From the NCBI GenBank assembly GCA_947311845.1, contig CAMZMU010000040.1:67575564-67639563 (forward strand): DNA of 64,000 bases. Direction: 5' to 3'. The translations under genes and the position numbers were made by a program. Positions within the stretch are counted from its first letter, which is position 1; each line of letters starts with the position of its first letter. The stretch comes from Poa pratensis (lineage: Eukaryota; Streptophyta; Magnoliopsida; Poales; Poaceae). Under the pieces are notes generated by a model. That model searched no databases, was not told where the DNA came from, and worked only from the letters and a program-made list of their open reading frames with translations. This document shows, piece by piece, positions 22,059 through 33,170 of this stretch.

Positions 22059-23159
22059 TTACGATTGCAGTGATCAAAACCCGTCCTTTCTCTCCTCCTC
22101 TCGTCTCTCTCTCCTTCCTCCTCCTTGAAAGTCGCCGGCCCCTCTCCTCTCCCTCTCCGGCGGCTCGGCCGGCCGGAGTAGAGGGTGGAGAGGGTGCCCG
22201 GCTCTCTTGTATATATTAGTTATAGGTTCGCCCGTGTGGCTGTATGGCTTTGTGCCGTATCGAGCTGCAAGCTCGCCGTCGCGCGATGGTGCTTCGCGGC
22301 CAGAGCTCCCGGTCGTCGTCTCTCCGAGGTGGAGGTGGTGGCTGGCGGCGGGATCTGGTGAAGCTCTCTCGAATAAGCGTGGTGAGGCCCGATTTGGCCT
22401 TTTCCCGTCCGTTCTGGGCGCCTTGGTGGCGTCGGGCGGTGGGGGAGAGGCGTATCCGCTGCCTTGCTTGGTGCTCTTCTAAATAAGGTACTGGCTTGCT
22501 TTCTCTGCTTGTTGCAGTCAGTTCGATTTGCTCGGAAATCCACTCCGGCCGGCCTTGGCGGCGAGGGGAGGGGACGGATGGGCGTGTCGGCTGCTGCAGT
22601 GAGTGGTGTTGGGCTCGGTGCGCTGGGTGGTGGTGTGCTTTCTTCTCCGGCCGGCCGTGGAGGCGAGGGGTGGAGGAAGCTTGGCGTCACCCGAGTTTGT
22701 TTCCGTGTTTGCTGGGGTTTGTGGTGGTTTTCCTCGTCGGTGTTGCTCCGACCAGCCGCGGTGGCGAGGGGAGCGGCCGCGTGGAGATGGGGTGATGCTG
22801 GTGGTTGGGCTAGCTGGTGCCGAGTCGACGGGAAGAAGGGTGGACTGGGGAAGATGGTGCTATGGCCGTATTCGTTCATCGTTCTGGGTCTTCGTCGCGT
22901 GGCGGCGGGCGGTTCTGCGGTCGACTACATGATGTGGAGGTACTCTCTCCCCCACGATTGGCGGTACGGCGGCTCCGGCGACGGCTAGTTTCAGGGGAGC
23001 GCGGTGGTGGATCCGATTGTAATCTTTTCAGTTGACTCAGGGTGCTCTGTGCATTTTACAGGGTCTTTTTGTAATTTTCTTTCTTTGCTGGACCTGTTTG
23101 TAGTTTGTTCTGAGTGTTCTGAATATATGAAATCGGATCCTTTCCTCAAAAAAAAAAAA
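22059..23159 (+). mobile_element. Poly(A) retroposon R4 with about 18-bp TSD
   Basis: The target duplication agtcctcgtaatcaaaac (22041-22058) recurs as agtcctcgtaatcaagac after the poly(A) run (23160-23177) with one mismatch. The interior carries the family words tccggccggccttggcggcg (22546) and ccggccggccgtggaggcga (22650). A frame near 22860 reads MAVFVHRSG, parallel to R2. The 5' boundary is approximate. Confidence 0.78.
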
Positions 23160-23905
23160 AGTCCTCGTAATCAAGACAAGAAATGTGGAAACAAAAGCAC
23201 ACGGTATTCGTTGGGCCGAAAAGAACTGCAACGATCGGTCTCACCCGCGCCCGAGTTGAGGAGAAACGAGGAAGGGTCAACTTCTCCTGGGTGTTTGACT
23301 TTGACCAGCTCCCGGCAGCACATCAGCTGCATTGTGCTAGTAGGAGTAGTAGTGCTTATCCACACTATCATTGACAGGATATTTGTGTTGCCGCCGATGC
23401 CTGAAAAATATCCTTCCTGATCAAGTTGCATTTCACCCGGGTCCCTCCACGTCAACTTTCCGATGCCGGATCTAGGAGAAAAATGTACTGTAGACGAGGA
23501 GGTGCTGCTGCACATACGACGCTGAAACGATGATTGCGCCGGTGGGGAAGGCCGGCTTTCGCTTCTCTGCGCTGTTCGATAGCTACTCACGACGCCGCGC
23601 GGGTAGTAATATGACCAGTGAAGGTATAATAATGTTATACTACCAGGGTTCGAGGAAACTAGACGTGGTGGAAAGTGACATGTTTTGCCGATGGTGCGTA
23701 GAGTGGATCCAAGGGGAGTTTGTCAGGTCGATCACCGGCTCGGCGATGTTACTCACACATGGGCTTCGGTCTAGCTAGCAATTTTGGTCAAGCTATGGGA
23801 ACCATGAGCTCTCAAGTTGGAACAAATAACCACGAGTATGGAAGAAAAGGATAGATTCCGTGCCCATTGGAGGTGTTGGTTAGTGATCTCCTCCACTGGA
23901 TAGTA

Positions 23906-23976
23906 CTCCCTCCGTTCCAAATTAGTTGTCTTTCATTTGTACAAAAGTGAAGACAACTAATTTGGAACGGAGGGAG
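23906..23976. mobile_element. Stowaway MITE, 71 bp
   Basis: Near-perfect inverted repeats ctccctccgttccaaattag … ctaatttggaacggagggag are flanked by TA on both sides (23904-23905, 23977-23978). This is the mariner-type Stowaway signature common in grasses. Confidence 0.93.
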
Positions 23977-24811
23977 TACTTATTTACGAACTTTCGTCAC
24001 AAGGATGTTTCATCCATTTTCCGGCCACTCTAATAGTCTAATTTAATTACTCCGGTAGAGTCCTTGAGAACACCTGCAGTTTTTTGACTGTACACTTTCT
24101 GCGAGCGGCCGGCCGGCCGTAGTGCAGGAGGGAGAGATGTTGACATTCACGGCGAAAGGGCAAGCAGGCGTACGTACGTGTGGCGTGACGAGCAAAACAG
24201 AACGCGGATGGCGACGGGATCGCCGCAAGCACCGGGGGCCGACGAGGTGCGGTTTGTTGGTTGTCGCGCTGGGCTGCGCTCGTGGATTAATTAGAAAAAA
24301 GTCCAAATTGGGGAATTTTAGAGGGAAGGTTGAGGATGAATATGACAGGTGGGCCCGTATTGTCAGTGAGAGTAGACCGTTATCCCGGTCGGGATTGTTG
24401 CTTTCCCGCTGCGCCAAACAGATCCATGGTTCATATTGATCGGGATTGGAAAGTTTAGTGTGCCGATTTTGGGATTGGAAGATTGAGGATCCATTTAGCT
24501 AAGCCGTATAAGTTTAAGGTTGAACTTTTTCCTCGTCGACGAAGCAAAACTGTAGTATGCGTCAACCTGCGGACGTAGCTCGGTTCCGTTGGATGGGATA
24601 ACTGTCGACGAAACGGCGGGAGATTATTGCAATCGACAGCAACAGCCTCATTAATTATGTTTAGTGAGAGTTGGAGTGACGAGCGAAAGCTGCAGGTGTA
24701 TAGCAAATGGGATTCATATTTCTCGAAAAGAAAAGAAAAAACTGCGAAAGGGGATCGGTTTTCATGAGCACGTGGGGACGTGCTTGAACTGATAGTCTGC
24801 GATTGGACTTG

Positions 24812-25887
24812 TTTTTTTTTTGAACAAGGAGGGCCCCCGAAGGGGCAGAAGCCACATCACATTCCATACAGCAGGTGTACACTTATTTTACAGAGGACCT
24901 CATAAAATCGGAAAATAACACATAGATCCCTGACAATTGCAGAAATGACCTCACTATAAGATTTTAAATTACAATCCAGTCCTTCTCTTTCCCCACCGTC
25001 GAGCAGGAAGAAGCCAAGCTTGCCGTCGTCGAACTCCGTCACGGGGACTTCGCCACTTGCTCCGAAGCCGACGCGCATCACAGCAACAGCTGACTTCCAC
25101 AAGGGCCTCGCAAAGGAGGTTGAATAAGAGCTGGAGCATACCAGCAGTTCCGGGTCGCCATGGACCGTAGAAGAAGAGCTCGAATAGTCGAAGGCTTCAT
25201 CACTCCATAGCCGCCAAAAACCACCACCTGCTGCAGCACCGCGTCCCTCTTCCACCACCACGGTGACCGAGAAAACAAACAGAGATGCAGCGAAGAAAGA
25301 GGCCGCAGCGGCAGAGACTCGTCGCCGCCCTTCTTTGGAAATCCGCCCGCCATCAGAACTCCCGTACCTGCCACAGACGAGAGGAGACAGGACTAGAAGG
25401 TTGGAGCAGCTCCGAATCCATAGACTCCAGGCCTTATTGAAGAAGCCGCTTGATGTCTTCATCGGCATCCACTCCCTCCACGAGAGCATCACCAGAGAAA
25501 GCATCTTGCAGAGACGGGGATGGCCTGCAAATCCCCTCTCCAAAGCTCCGATGCGCACCTTATTTTGAGAGATGCCCGACTCCCTCCGCCACCCATGCAG
25601 CGCTGCCTGCCACCAGCAAGCTGCAGCGCAGAAGAGCAAGATCGGGACGCCATGGATCTGGCCGCCAAGGTCCATGAACCTACTCTCATTCGACACATGG
25701 CCAAACTCCATAAAAGGAAGACAAAACCTAGACCTAACCCTATCTACAGATTGCCGAGCGCCTTTCCCGCCTCCGCTCCGACCACCATGGCCGCCGGAGA
25801 AGAAAGGGGATCGGGCCGGAGAAAGAAGCTTTCTTACGACTCTCAACGGGGGCGAGCTAGGAGAGGAAGTCCAAATCCATATGCCAT
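24812..25887 (-). mobile_element. Poly(A) retroposon R5 with 14-bp TSD
   Basis: The target tgcgattggacttg is at 24798-24811 and 25888-25901. A T-run after 24811 followed by gaacaaggagggcccccga is the poly(A) end, close to R1's. The minus strand has a 377-codon open frame across the element with no recognisable domain. The frame is low-complexity and probably non-functional. In copy B the site is uninterrupted near 40910-40925. Confidence 0.83.
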
Positions 25888-25985
25888 TGCGATTGGACTT
25901 GTCAGCTTCCAGAATACCAGAGTCCGCGTAGCTCCGTTTATCCCATGCCATCTCTGTCCCTACTAGAAAGTCGCGAAGCACCAAA

Positions 25986-26684
25986 TACACTCGATACAGG
26001 TTTTACCGAGTGCCACCCGGTAAGAGTCTTGTTTATTATAGGGGTGTATTTTCATCCCAAAGAGATTAGGAGATGGGAGACGATTTGGTGAAATCTTTCC
26101 TTTCACCCAATCCTTAAAATACCCTTTATCGAAAAAATCCTTAAAATACCCACAAATATTTTTCCACTCTTTAACACTAATATGGGTTAGAGTTCTAAAT
26201 TTACACTAAAATGAAATGGTTCGTGGGGATATATTGAGATTATCCCTTCATAACCATCCAATGTATATCTTGTTGCATGATTGTTGGACTGTTCGTGTTG
26301 AGTGGTTATTCTTGCGAGTACGTCATTGTACTCACGTTGGCTATTCAAATGGCTAGATTTGGCGAAGATTCATCTTCTACCTTGCAAGGATATGGAGCAA
26401 GAGCGTGCTAGGATCAGTAGCCCAGCCAGATGCCTGTGGAGTGGAGCCGCTCCAAGCCGTTGCCTTAGTCGACTTCCGCTGCCAGTTAAACTCTGTCATG
26501 AGACATGATTGGCTTGATAATTTGTCATGCCTCGATGGCCTTGTAAACCATTTGTAGCACTTCTTGTGCCTAATTGTGTAATGATTTCCATTATGTTGCA
26601 CTATCGTGACGTGCGGCCAGATATCTTGGGCTGGCGCACGGGCGACCGCCTCTCTCGTGTTTTGTGCCAGGGAGGGGTGTCACA
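25986..26684 (+). repeat. Truncated 5' LTR of a second LTR retrotransposon
   Basis: Non-coding AT-rich sequence ends ggggtgtcaca at 26684, four bases before a primer-binding site. The start typical for this LTR (TGTAACACCCC) is missing here but present at 30032, so only the 3' part is left. The left boundary at about 25986, where homology to copy B ends, is approximate. Confidence 0.55.
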
Positions 26685-26688
26685 GACG

Positions 26689-26700
26689 TGGTATCAGAGC
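26689..26700 (+). other. Primer-binding site tggtatcagagc
   Basis: This is the classical plant retrotransposon PBS complementary to initiator tRNA-Met, just after the LTR end gtgtcaca. Confidence 0.85.
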
Positions 26701-27038
26701 ACCAGGCTGGCTATAGACTACCCTAGCATGGAAAGCCCCCCCTTACTTTTGCCCGACAATGAGCCCGATGGATTTAACCCATCTCCGCCTAACCGGCATG
26801 TCTGGTGTCGGTCCACAGTAAGGTGCAGTAGGACTTGTCCCATTCCCTGAGAGAGGCTCGCCGGTTTCTTCCATGAGAAGGAATCGACACAACCCAGCTT
26901 ATATGAGACTCCAGTCCTAGATGCCATTTATCCCCACCCTCGCCTGCTATCCTTAGCAACCAAACTCTCTTGAAGCAGGATCCTGCAAAGGAATCCCGCG
27001 TTCTCATCTCGTCCTACACCTAGAGCCAGAATAATCCG

Positions 27039-27690
27039 ATGGCGAACCCCAAGGTCGTCCTGGAAACCACTGCCGAGGATTATGGCGGATTTCCACTGAT
27101 GCTTTGGAAGGCCGTCTGTGTTCTTCTTGGTAGGCCTGCTCGCCCTCGATATGTGGTGTTCGAAAACTCACTCTCGCCTGCCGAGAGTGAATTTCGAGCA
27201 GACGTGCATGTCGGCTCGTGTCCGTTGGGCACAAGTCAGGCTTACTTGATCCAAGGGAGGAGCATGGCCACTCTTAATCAAGCCATCCAGGTAGCAGCCT
27301 GGGAAGGTCTCGTCCGCCTGCGGTACTCGGAACCGGCAATGGCGAAAAGTCGAGCTTTCCACTTTCTCCCAGCCAGACCCCAGCATGGTGCGGGGCTATC
27401 CAAACTTCCATTGGAGAAGAAGCCGACCCTGCCATAATCACCCTGGCCACCTACGGGCTGCAATGACAAGGTTCAGCCATTCTCTGATGGAGGAACTCAT
27501 GGTCACAAGGCGCAACCTTGGTCAAGCTCGCCTGCAACTGTGTCGAGCAAGGAACCCACCTACCCTCAACCATGGGCAAGCTCGGGGCACAGGACTTCCG
27601 TTCCCAGATGATTTGCTGGAATGCAGTCTTGATGCATCTGTGACGCAAGCACTAGCCCGAGTTCAGCAGCACCCCAAGAGCGAGGTATAA
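27039..27690 (+). pseudogene. Decayed ORF of the LTR retrotransposon
   Basis: A 132-codon frame opens MANPKVVLETTAEDYGGF and includes RPARPRYVVFE, then EFRADVHVGS and RSMATLNQAIQVAAWEGLVR. A second frame (27385-27690) continues with helical, charged text (SHSLMEELMVTRRNLGQARL). The two probably belonged to one longer element-encoded protein of gag-like size. No zinc knuckle or enzyme motif is seen, so I assign no function. Confidence 0.45.
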
Positions 27691-28560
27691 TCCTCGAAGG
27701 CGTGCCTGCAATTCCTCACCCCACGGAAGATGCAGAGGTGGACACCACTCTTCGTCTCGGCCGCGCTCCACCGACTACTAGAGGCCGTCAAGCGGAGTAG
27801 AACCATGTGTTAGTTAGCCTGAGTGGCGCTTGTATGTTGGTAGGTGAGAAGCAGCGAGGTTGTTTGTTTGGTTGTTGTTTGTGTTGTGTGGGGACTTGTG
27901 TTGTAAGGTTGTTGTATGCTTTCTGGTAGATGTCGAATCAGCCCGTAATAAAACTTGGTGTTCTGATTCTCTTGTTAACCACTTGGTTGACACATGATGG
28001 AATGTCATGCCTTTTCTTCAGTTAAAGGTTTTGAAGAAATGACAGATCACTTAAAACAGGAACTGTATATGTGAACCCAGACGCATATGCCCACCTGAAA
28101 ATTTAACCCAAACTTTGAATGACATTATTTTCTATTACGAAGGATATTTTTATGTGTGTTGCACAAGTTTAACCATTAAGTGGAAAGTATTTGAGAACAC
28201 CGTAACCACGGAGCCCCGCTCCCTTATGTTAACTCGTGTGTAGGTTTGGAAAACCACATACTTGGTGTTATACATGGTTCCCCACTTGGGATGGATCATG
28301 TGCCACACACAAGTAAAAAAAAATTGTCAGAGTGTTTAGTAACTGTGGTGTGTTTGTTAACCAGTATGGTTGAAATGGTTATGCCACACTCCTGCAATTG
28401 TTTTGGGCCATAAAATGCAGGATTATTTTCTAAAAGATATTTTTCCTCTGTGTAGCAAGTTCTTCTATCTGTATGCTGGTACCTCTGCAATTCTATCTGT
28501 GCTGCAAGACCAGATTTGTGGCAGCTGAGAAAAGTTCAGAAATGAAAATCTTGTTCCAGT
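27691..28560. other. Retrotransposon interior, non-coding
   Basis: AT-rich, with runs of gttgtttg-like text (27860-27900) and no supported ORF. The part next to 28560 would be the 3' flank of the minus-strand membrane-protein gene. Confidence 0.45.
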
Positions 28561-28662
28561 TTATCAGAGGAGACAAATTTGATACATCCACTAAGTTCAG
28601 TACATAAGGGAAATTTCAGAAAACGGAGGATACAAATTCTACTCCAGCATAGAACACTACAA

Positions 28663-29052
28663 CTACCTCAGTGCAGATGCGAAGGCACCCCAGAAATTCA
28701 ACTCCCTCTCACGCTCCGCAGCGTTGCTAGAAGATGGGCCTGGCTCACCAGAAGCCGACGCGCGACCCGCGCGACGGCGACGGACGGCTCGAGCTTCCTG
28801 CTCATCTCCAGCCGGAAGAACGTCCACCTCAGCCACCGGCGGCGCAGCCTGCCCCTCCACCGCAGCATCAGCACCAGCGCTATACCACCAATTGCACATG
28901 CCAAGGGTCAGGAAGACCACCGCCGCAAACAACAGTCCGCCCACCACCGGAACCAAGATCACGAAGAACACGAAGATGATAATACGCTCGATGAAGCCCG
29001 CGTCCTCCATCATCTCGACATAGGCTCTGAAGAAGCTTTGAATGAAGCCCAT
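28663..29052 (-). CDS. Small membrane protein, 129 aa, possibly transduced gene
   Basis: An intact single-exon ORF with a good start context (ACCATGG). Residues about 1-20 are amphipathic (MGFIQSFFRAYVEMMEDAGF). Residues 22-58 are strongly hydrophobic (IERIIIFVFFVILVPVVGG, then LLFAAVVFLTLGMCNWWYSA), enough for one long or two short transmembrane helices. The rest is an Ala/Glu/Arg-rich, likely disordered cytosolic tail with RRRRAGRAS. A TATA box lies 37 bases upstream and a GA-rich promoter-like region extends to about 29340. It sits antisense inside an LTR retrotransposon, which suggests capture of a host gene. I do not recognise the family. An open frame among many broken ones argues for recent capture or current use. 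Confidence 0.6.
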   Translation of the reverse strand: MGFIQSFFRAYVEMMEDAGFIERIIIFVFFVILVPVVGGLLFAAVVFLTLGMCNWWYSAGADAAVEGQAAPPVAEVDVLPAGDEQEARAVRRRRAGRASASGEPGPSSSNAAERERELNFWGAFASALR

Positions 29053-29088
29053 GGTTGCGATGAGAAAAGAGAGGATTTCGAGATTCTG

Positions 29089-29096
29089 ATTTATAG
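29089..29096 (-). promoter_or_regulatory. TATA box for the 129-aa ORF
   Basis: The minus strand reads GGCTATAAATCAG. If transcription starts about 30 bp downstream, the leader would be only 5-15 bases long, unusually short. The true start may lie elsewhere. Confidence 0.45.
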
Positions 29097-30018
29097 CCGG
29101 AGCTCAGATGCCGCTCCTCGGCACCGCACGCGGGAAAAGAGAGGAATCGCGAGCAGTACTCGCCCGATGGCGCGAAACCGTCGAGGCTTTGTTCCCCAAA
29201 GCCGTGATGGCCGCTGCATCGGCGGACCGCACGCGCAGCAGTGTCGCAGTGGAGTGCTCCGCGCACTGAGAAACCACCGTGTACAGAGCGAGAGAGAGCG
29301 AGGAAGAAGAAGAGAGAAAGGAAGAAGGAGACTGCCAGGTGGACCCCGGCCCCACATGTCAGCGAGTAGGCCGATAGCCACGGTGTGCCTCTACCCCTTT
29401 CTCAGAAAATCATCCCCTCGTCTCTCCAGTGTTTTGCGGGAAAATATTTTCGAATGATTTTTGGGGATGGCCCTATCCCATAGAATCTGTGCCAATTATT
29501 AGTGGCGCATATATTATCTTTTTAAAAGAAACCCTTTGGTTTTTCCAAAACCTGCGTAAACATGAAAATGTTTATACAGCTTTTCTAAAACAAAACCCTC
29601 GGCAAGGGATATGATTAGGATATCCCTCAATAATTTGTTTTATAAAATTTTGGGTAATTCTTTACCCAAGTAAAATCCTTGGTTGTTGATTGATAGTTTG
29701 GTTGTAGACTTTGTTTGATCCTGCCATGTCTGTGTCTGGTTGAGCAAAAACCTTAGATTTAATTTTTATAAACCTGCTAGTAGATCCTATGTTGGTTGAT
29801 TGAGTGAGCCCCTGCCATGCCATCTTTAAAACGCATTGGGTATGGTAGAAATATCATACGTTTACAAAATATCTGATTTTAATAAAAATCTTGTTGAGTG
29901 CAGATCTCTTTGTGTGTCAAAATACTAGTATTTTGTAGATTTTTTTAATTGGGGTATAAATGGATCATTCAAGAATTATCTTGTATAACCTCCTTAATCT
30001 CGAGGATGAGATTCTTTT
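29097..30018. other. Promoter-like GA-rich tract then AT-rich retroelement 3' part
   Basis: 29280-29335 is a purine-rich gagagagagcgaggaagaag tract of the kind found in grass promoters and 5' leaders. The remainder, 29400-30018, is AT-rich with no ORF and leads into the polypurine tract. Confidence 0.45.
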
Positions 30019-30031
30019 AAGGGGGAAGGTC

Positions 30032-32043
30032 TGTAACACCCCGAAAATTGAAACCTAATTTTAGTGGTGTTTTATGACACTGAAAACTTTTTCTCTTTTA
30101 TTAGATGTTTCTTCAAATCTTTTGAGGATGATTTGACTTGGGAATTGCTCCCTCAAGAATTTCCCAGTGATCCACGAACCACTCCATCTCCCGTGATAAT
30201 TTTGATGCTTTGGTTTTCCCTCGAAAACCCTAGCACTAATTATCGAACCTTTTAAAACCCTTTTCTCCACCTACCACAGGGAAGCCCATTTCCATAGCTG
30301 GAAAAATTCCACTACAAATACCAGAGGACTCCCATATTCATATAAAGACAATCCATGCAAAAATATTGCATACTTCATTGCAATATTTCCAAGTTGGGCA
30401 TTATCTTCCAAAATGCCATTTCTGATCCAGAGATGTTTGAGTCAAGCTATGCCCCTCCAAAAATTCTTATAAATTCAGGGGAGGAATAATTTTCCATTCC
30501 CCACCCTTCTCCCTTTGGGACCAAAAGTATTTGGTCAACCTATCTACCACTTCCTTTGAAAGGCCATTTTCAAGCCTTTTTGAGATCTTCAAGCAAACCT
30601 ATACCTAGACAAATCCTATGACCATGAGACTTGGTCCCATTGACCACATGGTCCATAGACACACATATCCAGAAAATCACCCCAAGGTGAAGTGTGAAAA
30701 ATCACTTTGCCATGACCATGCCATTGTGTCCATTTTTGGACATCTTGTCGAAACCCAATTTACCAGAACCCATTTGGACTCAAACTCCATATATACCCTC
30801 CTTATGCCACAAATACTCGGTGGTAATTTTTGGGGATTTTTCTGAGATGTGCAAGGCCCCTGTCATTTCATCGAGCACCTTCGGTGCCCTTGCTTTTCTG
30901 AAAATCCTACTTTACAAAGTTTGGAATCCATGAGGGATTCTTGTTTTATTGGGTTGCTCTCGTCGTTACTAACCCAGTGGTGGAAACGGTTGTCCGTTTG
31001 GCGCCCCGAGTCACCGGGAATGCGACGATGCCGCTTGCGTTCCGTCAAGGCGTTCGGGACGCACGCTTTGGCATGCCCCCAAATGTAACTTAGCACTAAA
31101 ACTAGCATAATCCCTCACCACTGTGCTGCCCTGTACCTTCCCTGTGCATCCAGCACGACATCCTCACCCTCCCCTCGTTCCTATCTCCATCTTGTGGAGG
31201 AGAAGAGCTTGGAAAAAAAAAACCTAGGTGGCTATCAATGGCCACCACCTAACTCTCCTCCCCCCTTTTTGTAAGAGCACCCCGAGCCTCCATTCTTGTG
31301 CACAGCCTCTTCTCTACTTTCCCTGGACCTCCCTGCTGAGTTGTGAGAGGAACGGAGCTCATCTCTAGCCACACGGGCCGAGAGCATCGCCGTCGGTCTT
31401 CGGATCGTCGAGAGATGTTGCAGCCACCGTTGCTCTCCTAACTCGGTAGGAAGCCTCCCCTTGTCCCTACACACCTATTCCCACCCTCGGACCGTCCTAG
31501 AACCATCAAAGGAGGGAGAACCGAAGCGGCGGCCATGACCGAGCTCGGTGAGCTCGGGGCCTCACCTCCCGAGGTCGTCCCCGTCCACGCAGGCACTCGG
31601 CCCGAGGGCGGTAGGCCCCGGCGAGCCTGTCCCCGCCGCCGGCCGGCCTCCCGGCACGCTCCCCGGCCGTCCCGGGCCCCTGCTCACTCTCGTGCGGGAC
31701 AGAGGAAGGAGACGACCTTCTGTCGTCGATCCGTTCTTTTTTCTGTTTTCTTTCGCTCCTGCGTGCAGCCCAGCTGCTAGGCAGCGATGCGGCCCAGCAA
31801 CGGCCCGCCCAGGCGCTGGCGCTGGCGCCGGCGCGCGCAGCGCGCAACGCGCTCGCAGCCCAGCCGCGCGGCCGACACGGCCCGTGCATTTTTTTTCGCG
31901 GTTCTGTTTTTTTCCCTGCTGGACAGTTTTTCAAACGTTCGTATCTTTTGAACCGTAGCTCCGATTGGAGTGATTCAAATTTCTAAATTCCTATATTTGT
32001 GAGATCTGTCAAATGGTATGGATTTCAAATTTTTCCAGTAAAT
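30032..32043 (+). repeat. Truncated 3' LTR starting tgtaacaccccg
   Basis: The LTR start follows a polypurine tract. About 2.0 kb of LTR-like non-coding sequence follows and ends where homology to the duplicated module begins (about 32044). The LTR 3' end (gtgtcaca type) is absent. A GC-rich stretch (31500-31890) gives long but unsupported ORFs. Confidence 0.6.
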
Positions 32044-32538
32044 ATTCCGGGTAGCACATATTATGTGGGATACCACCACAATTTGAAGGACGCTTGGACT
32101 CACATCACACTACTCCGCGAGTAAATTACAAAAGAATACCACATTTGGGGCCATGGATACAAGTCGGTACCATTCTTGATGATTTTTTCTGGCAAGAGAT
32201 ATGGGTTGGTTCGTCACGCCTATCTTGTTGCGTGTGCTGTTTCATGAAGAAGGTAGAAGAACAAACGGAGCTGACCAGTGACGTATTCATATGACTGGAT
32301 TTGCTTGCACAATCCTATGATTTGGTATGTTAAAATTTCATGACAGCGCATATGCCTTGGGGATCACAAGCAACCGCATTGGTTGACACTAGCTTCCAAT
32401 TTTTTCTTTAGTGGAGGAGCAAGAGAGTATCCAAAAGTGTTGGACCATGATCAGCTAGCTAACCGATTCGGAAGACCATGTGATGAGTGTACTAGGCTAA
32501 GCCATCCGCAGTAGCAGTAGTGGGCATGGGCGTATGCG

Positions 32539-32563
32539 TATCAGTATCAGTATCAGTATCACG
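32539..32563 (+). repeat. Microsatellite (tatcag)n, about 4 units
   Basis: The unit-1 copy has about 4 repeats; unit 2 (33664-33703) has about 7, and the homologous place in copy A (about 20028) has one. Confidence 0.85.
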
Positions 32564-32669
32564 TCATGTTCCCTCCACCAGCTCAGACCTAACATGAGAC
32601 GAGCTGAAAGGTCTCTCTCGCGAGCAGATGACCCGACCGTGCATACCACGACAAAAAACGTAGCGGTAA

Positions 32670-33170
32670 GAGTATCTCCACTCGCGGGGCCAAAACGGCC
32701 GTCCAAAGGCCTTTGCGGTGTGTCGGACAGAAGTCGGATCCCACTCGCGGCGTCCAAATGCGTTTTTGTCGGGCGCGGCCCATTTTTGGTCCGGCATACC
32801 CAGCCCTGGCCCTCCGTTTGGGGAGTCAATAGGTTGTGTCGGACGAAACGAAGCATGTCGTCACGTCGGCCTCCGATGCCCGGGCCACGCCTGTCATTGA
32901 GATAGGAAATATATACATCACCTCGTCGTCTTCTCGTCTGATTTATTCCAGCCGCCTTTCCTCGTCGTCACGATTTGTAACGCCGCCGCCTCCTCCCCTC
33001 TTCCCCCGCTCGAACCCCCTGGACGCCCGCTGCGTCGCCCTCGCAGCTCGCCGTGCCTTTGGCTTCCGGCCGGCTGTCGACGACTCCGGCACATGCCGTA
33101 TCGGCGACTTCCCGCGACCTGCCTTGACTGCAAGGTGTTTGACGGAATTACTGATATGTCTGGTATTCGA
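32670..33170 (+). mobile_element. 5' fragment of Harbinger element (in unit 1)
   Basis: It begins with the TIR gagtatctccactcgcgggg after TAA and stops at the duplication border. It is a copy of 33814-34313 and has no 3' end of its own. Confidence 0.75.

Larger units (their letters stand above)
18761..25985 (+). repeat. Low-copy module, copy A (paralogue of 32.3-41.0 kb)
   Basis: Host segments between insertions match copy B in order: 18790-18838 with 32333-32380, 19873-20045 with 32386-32570, 20160-20300 with 39140-39270, 23560-23750 with 39425-39570, 24090-24200 with 40495-40605, 24590-24800 with 40675-40910, and 25902-25975 with 40918-40983. No ORF is conserved between the copies, so this is a duplicated non-genic segment. 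Copy A carries R2-R5; copy B carries Harbinger, MULE-MITE and R6. Confidence 0.75.
26685..30031 (+). mobile_element. Internal region of non-autonomous LTR retrotransposon
   Basis: It is delimited by a PBS (26689-26700, tggtatcagagc, the tRNA-Met initiator type) and a polypurine tract (aagggggaagg, 30019-30029) directly before an LTR start tgtaacaccccg at 30032. No gag, protease, RT or integrase motif is readable. It holds a weak ORF at 27039-27437 and an opposite-strand membrane-protein ORF at 28663-29052. Confidence 0.7.
32044..33170 (+). repeat. Tandem duplication, unit 1
   Basis: The unit runs from attccgggtagcacatatt to ggtattcg and repeats at 33171-34313 with high identity. It includes module B sequence, a (tatcag)n microsatellite and the first 500 bp of the Harbinger element. 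Confidence 0.85.

Noticed and set aside
24857..25990. 377-codon ORF across retroposon R5
   Set aside because: It spans the element and its flank, shows no domain, and shares only nucleotide-level similarity with R1; likely open by chance in GC-rich sequence.
31506..31958. GC-rich ORFs in the truncated LTR
   Set aside because: Compositional; LTR context and no recognisable motif.
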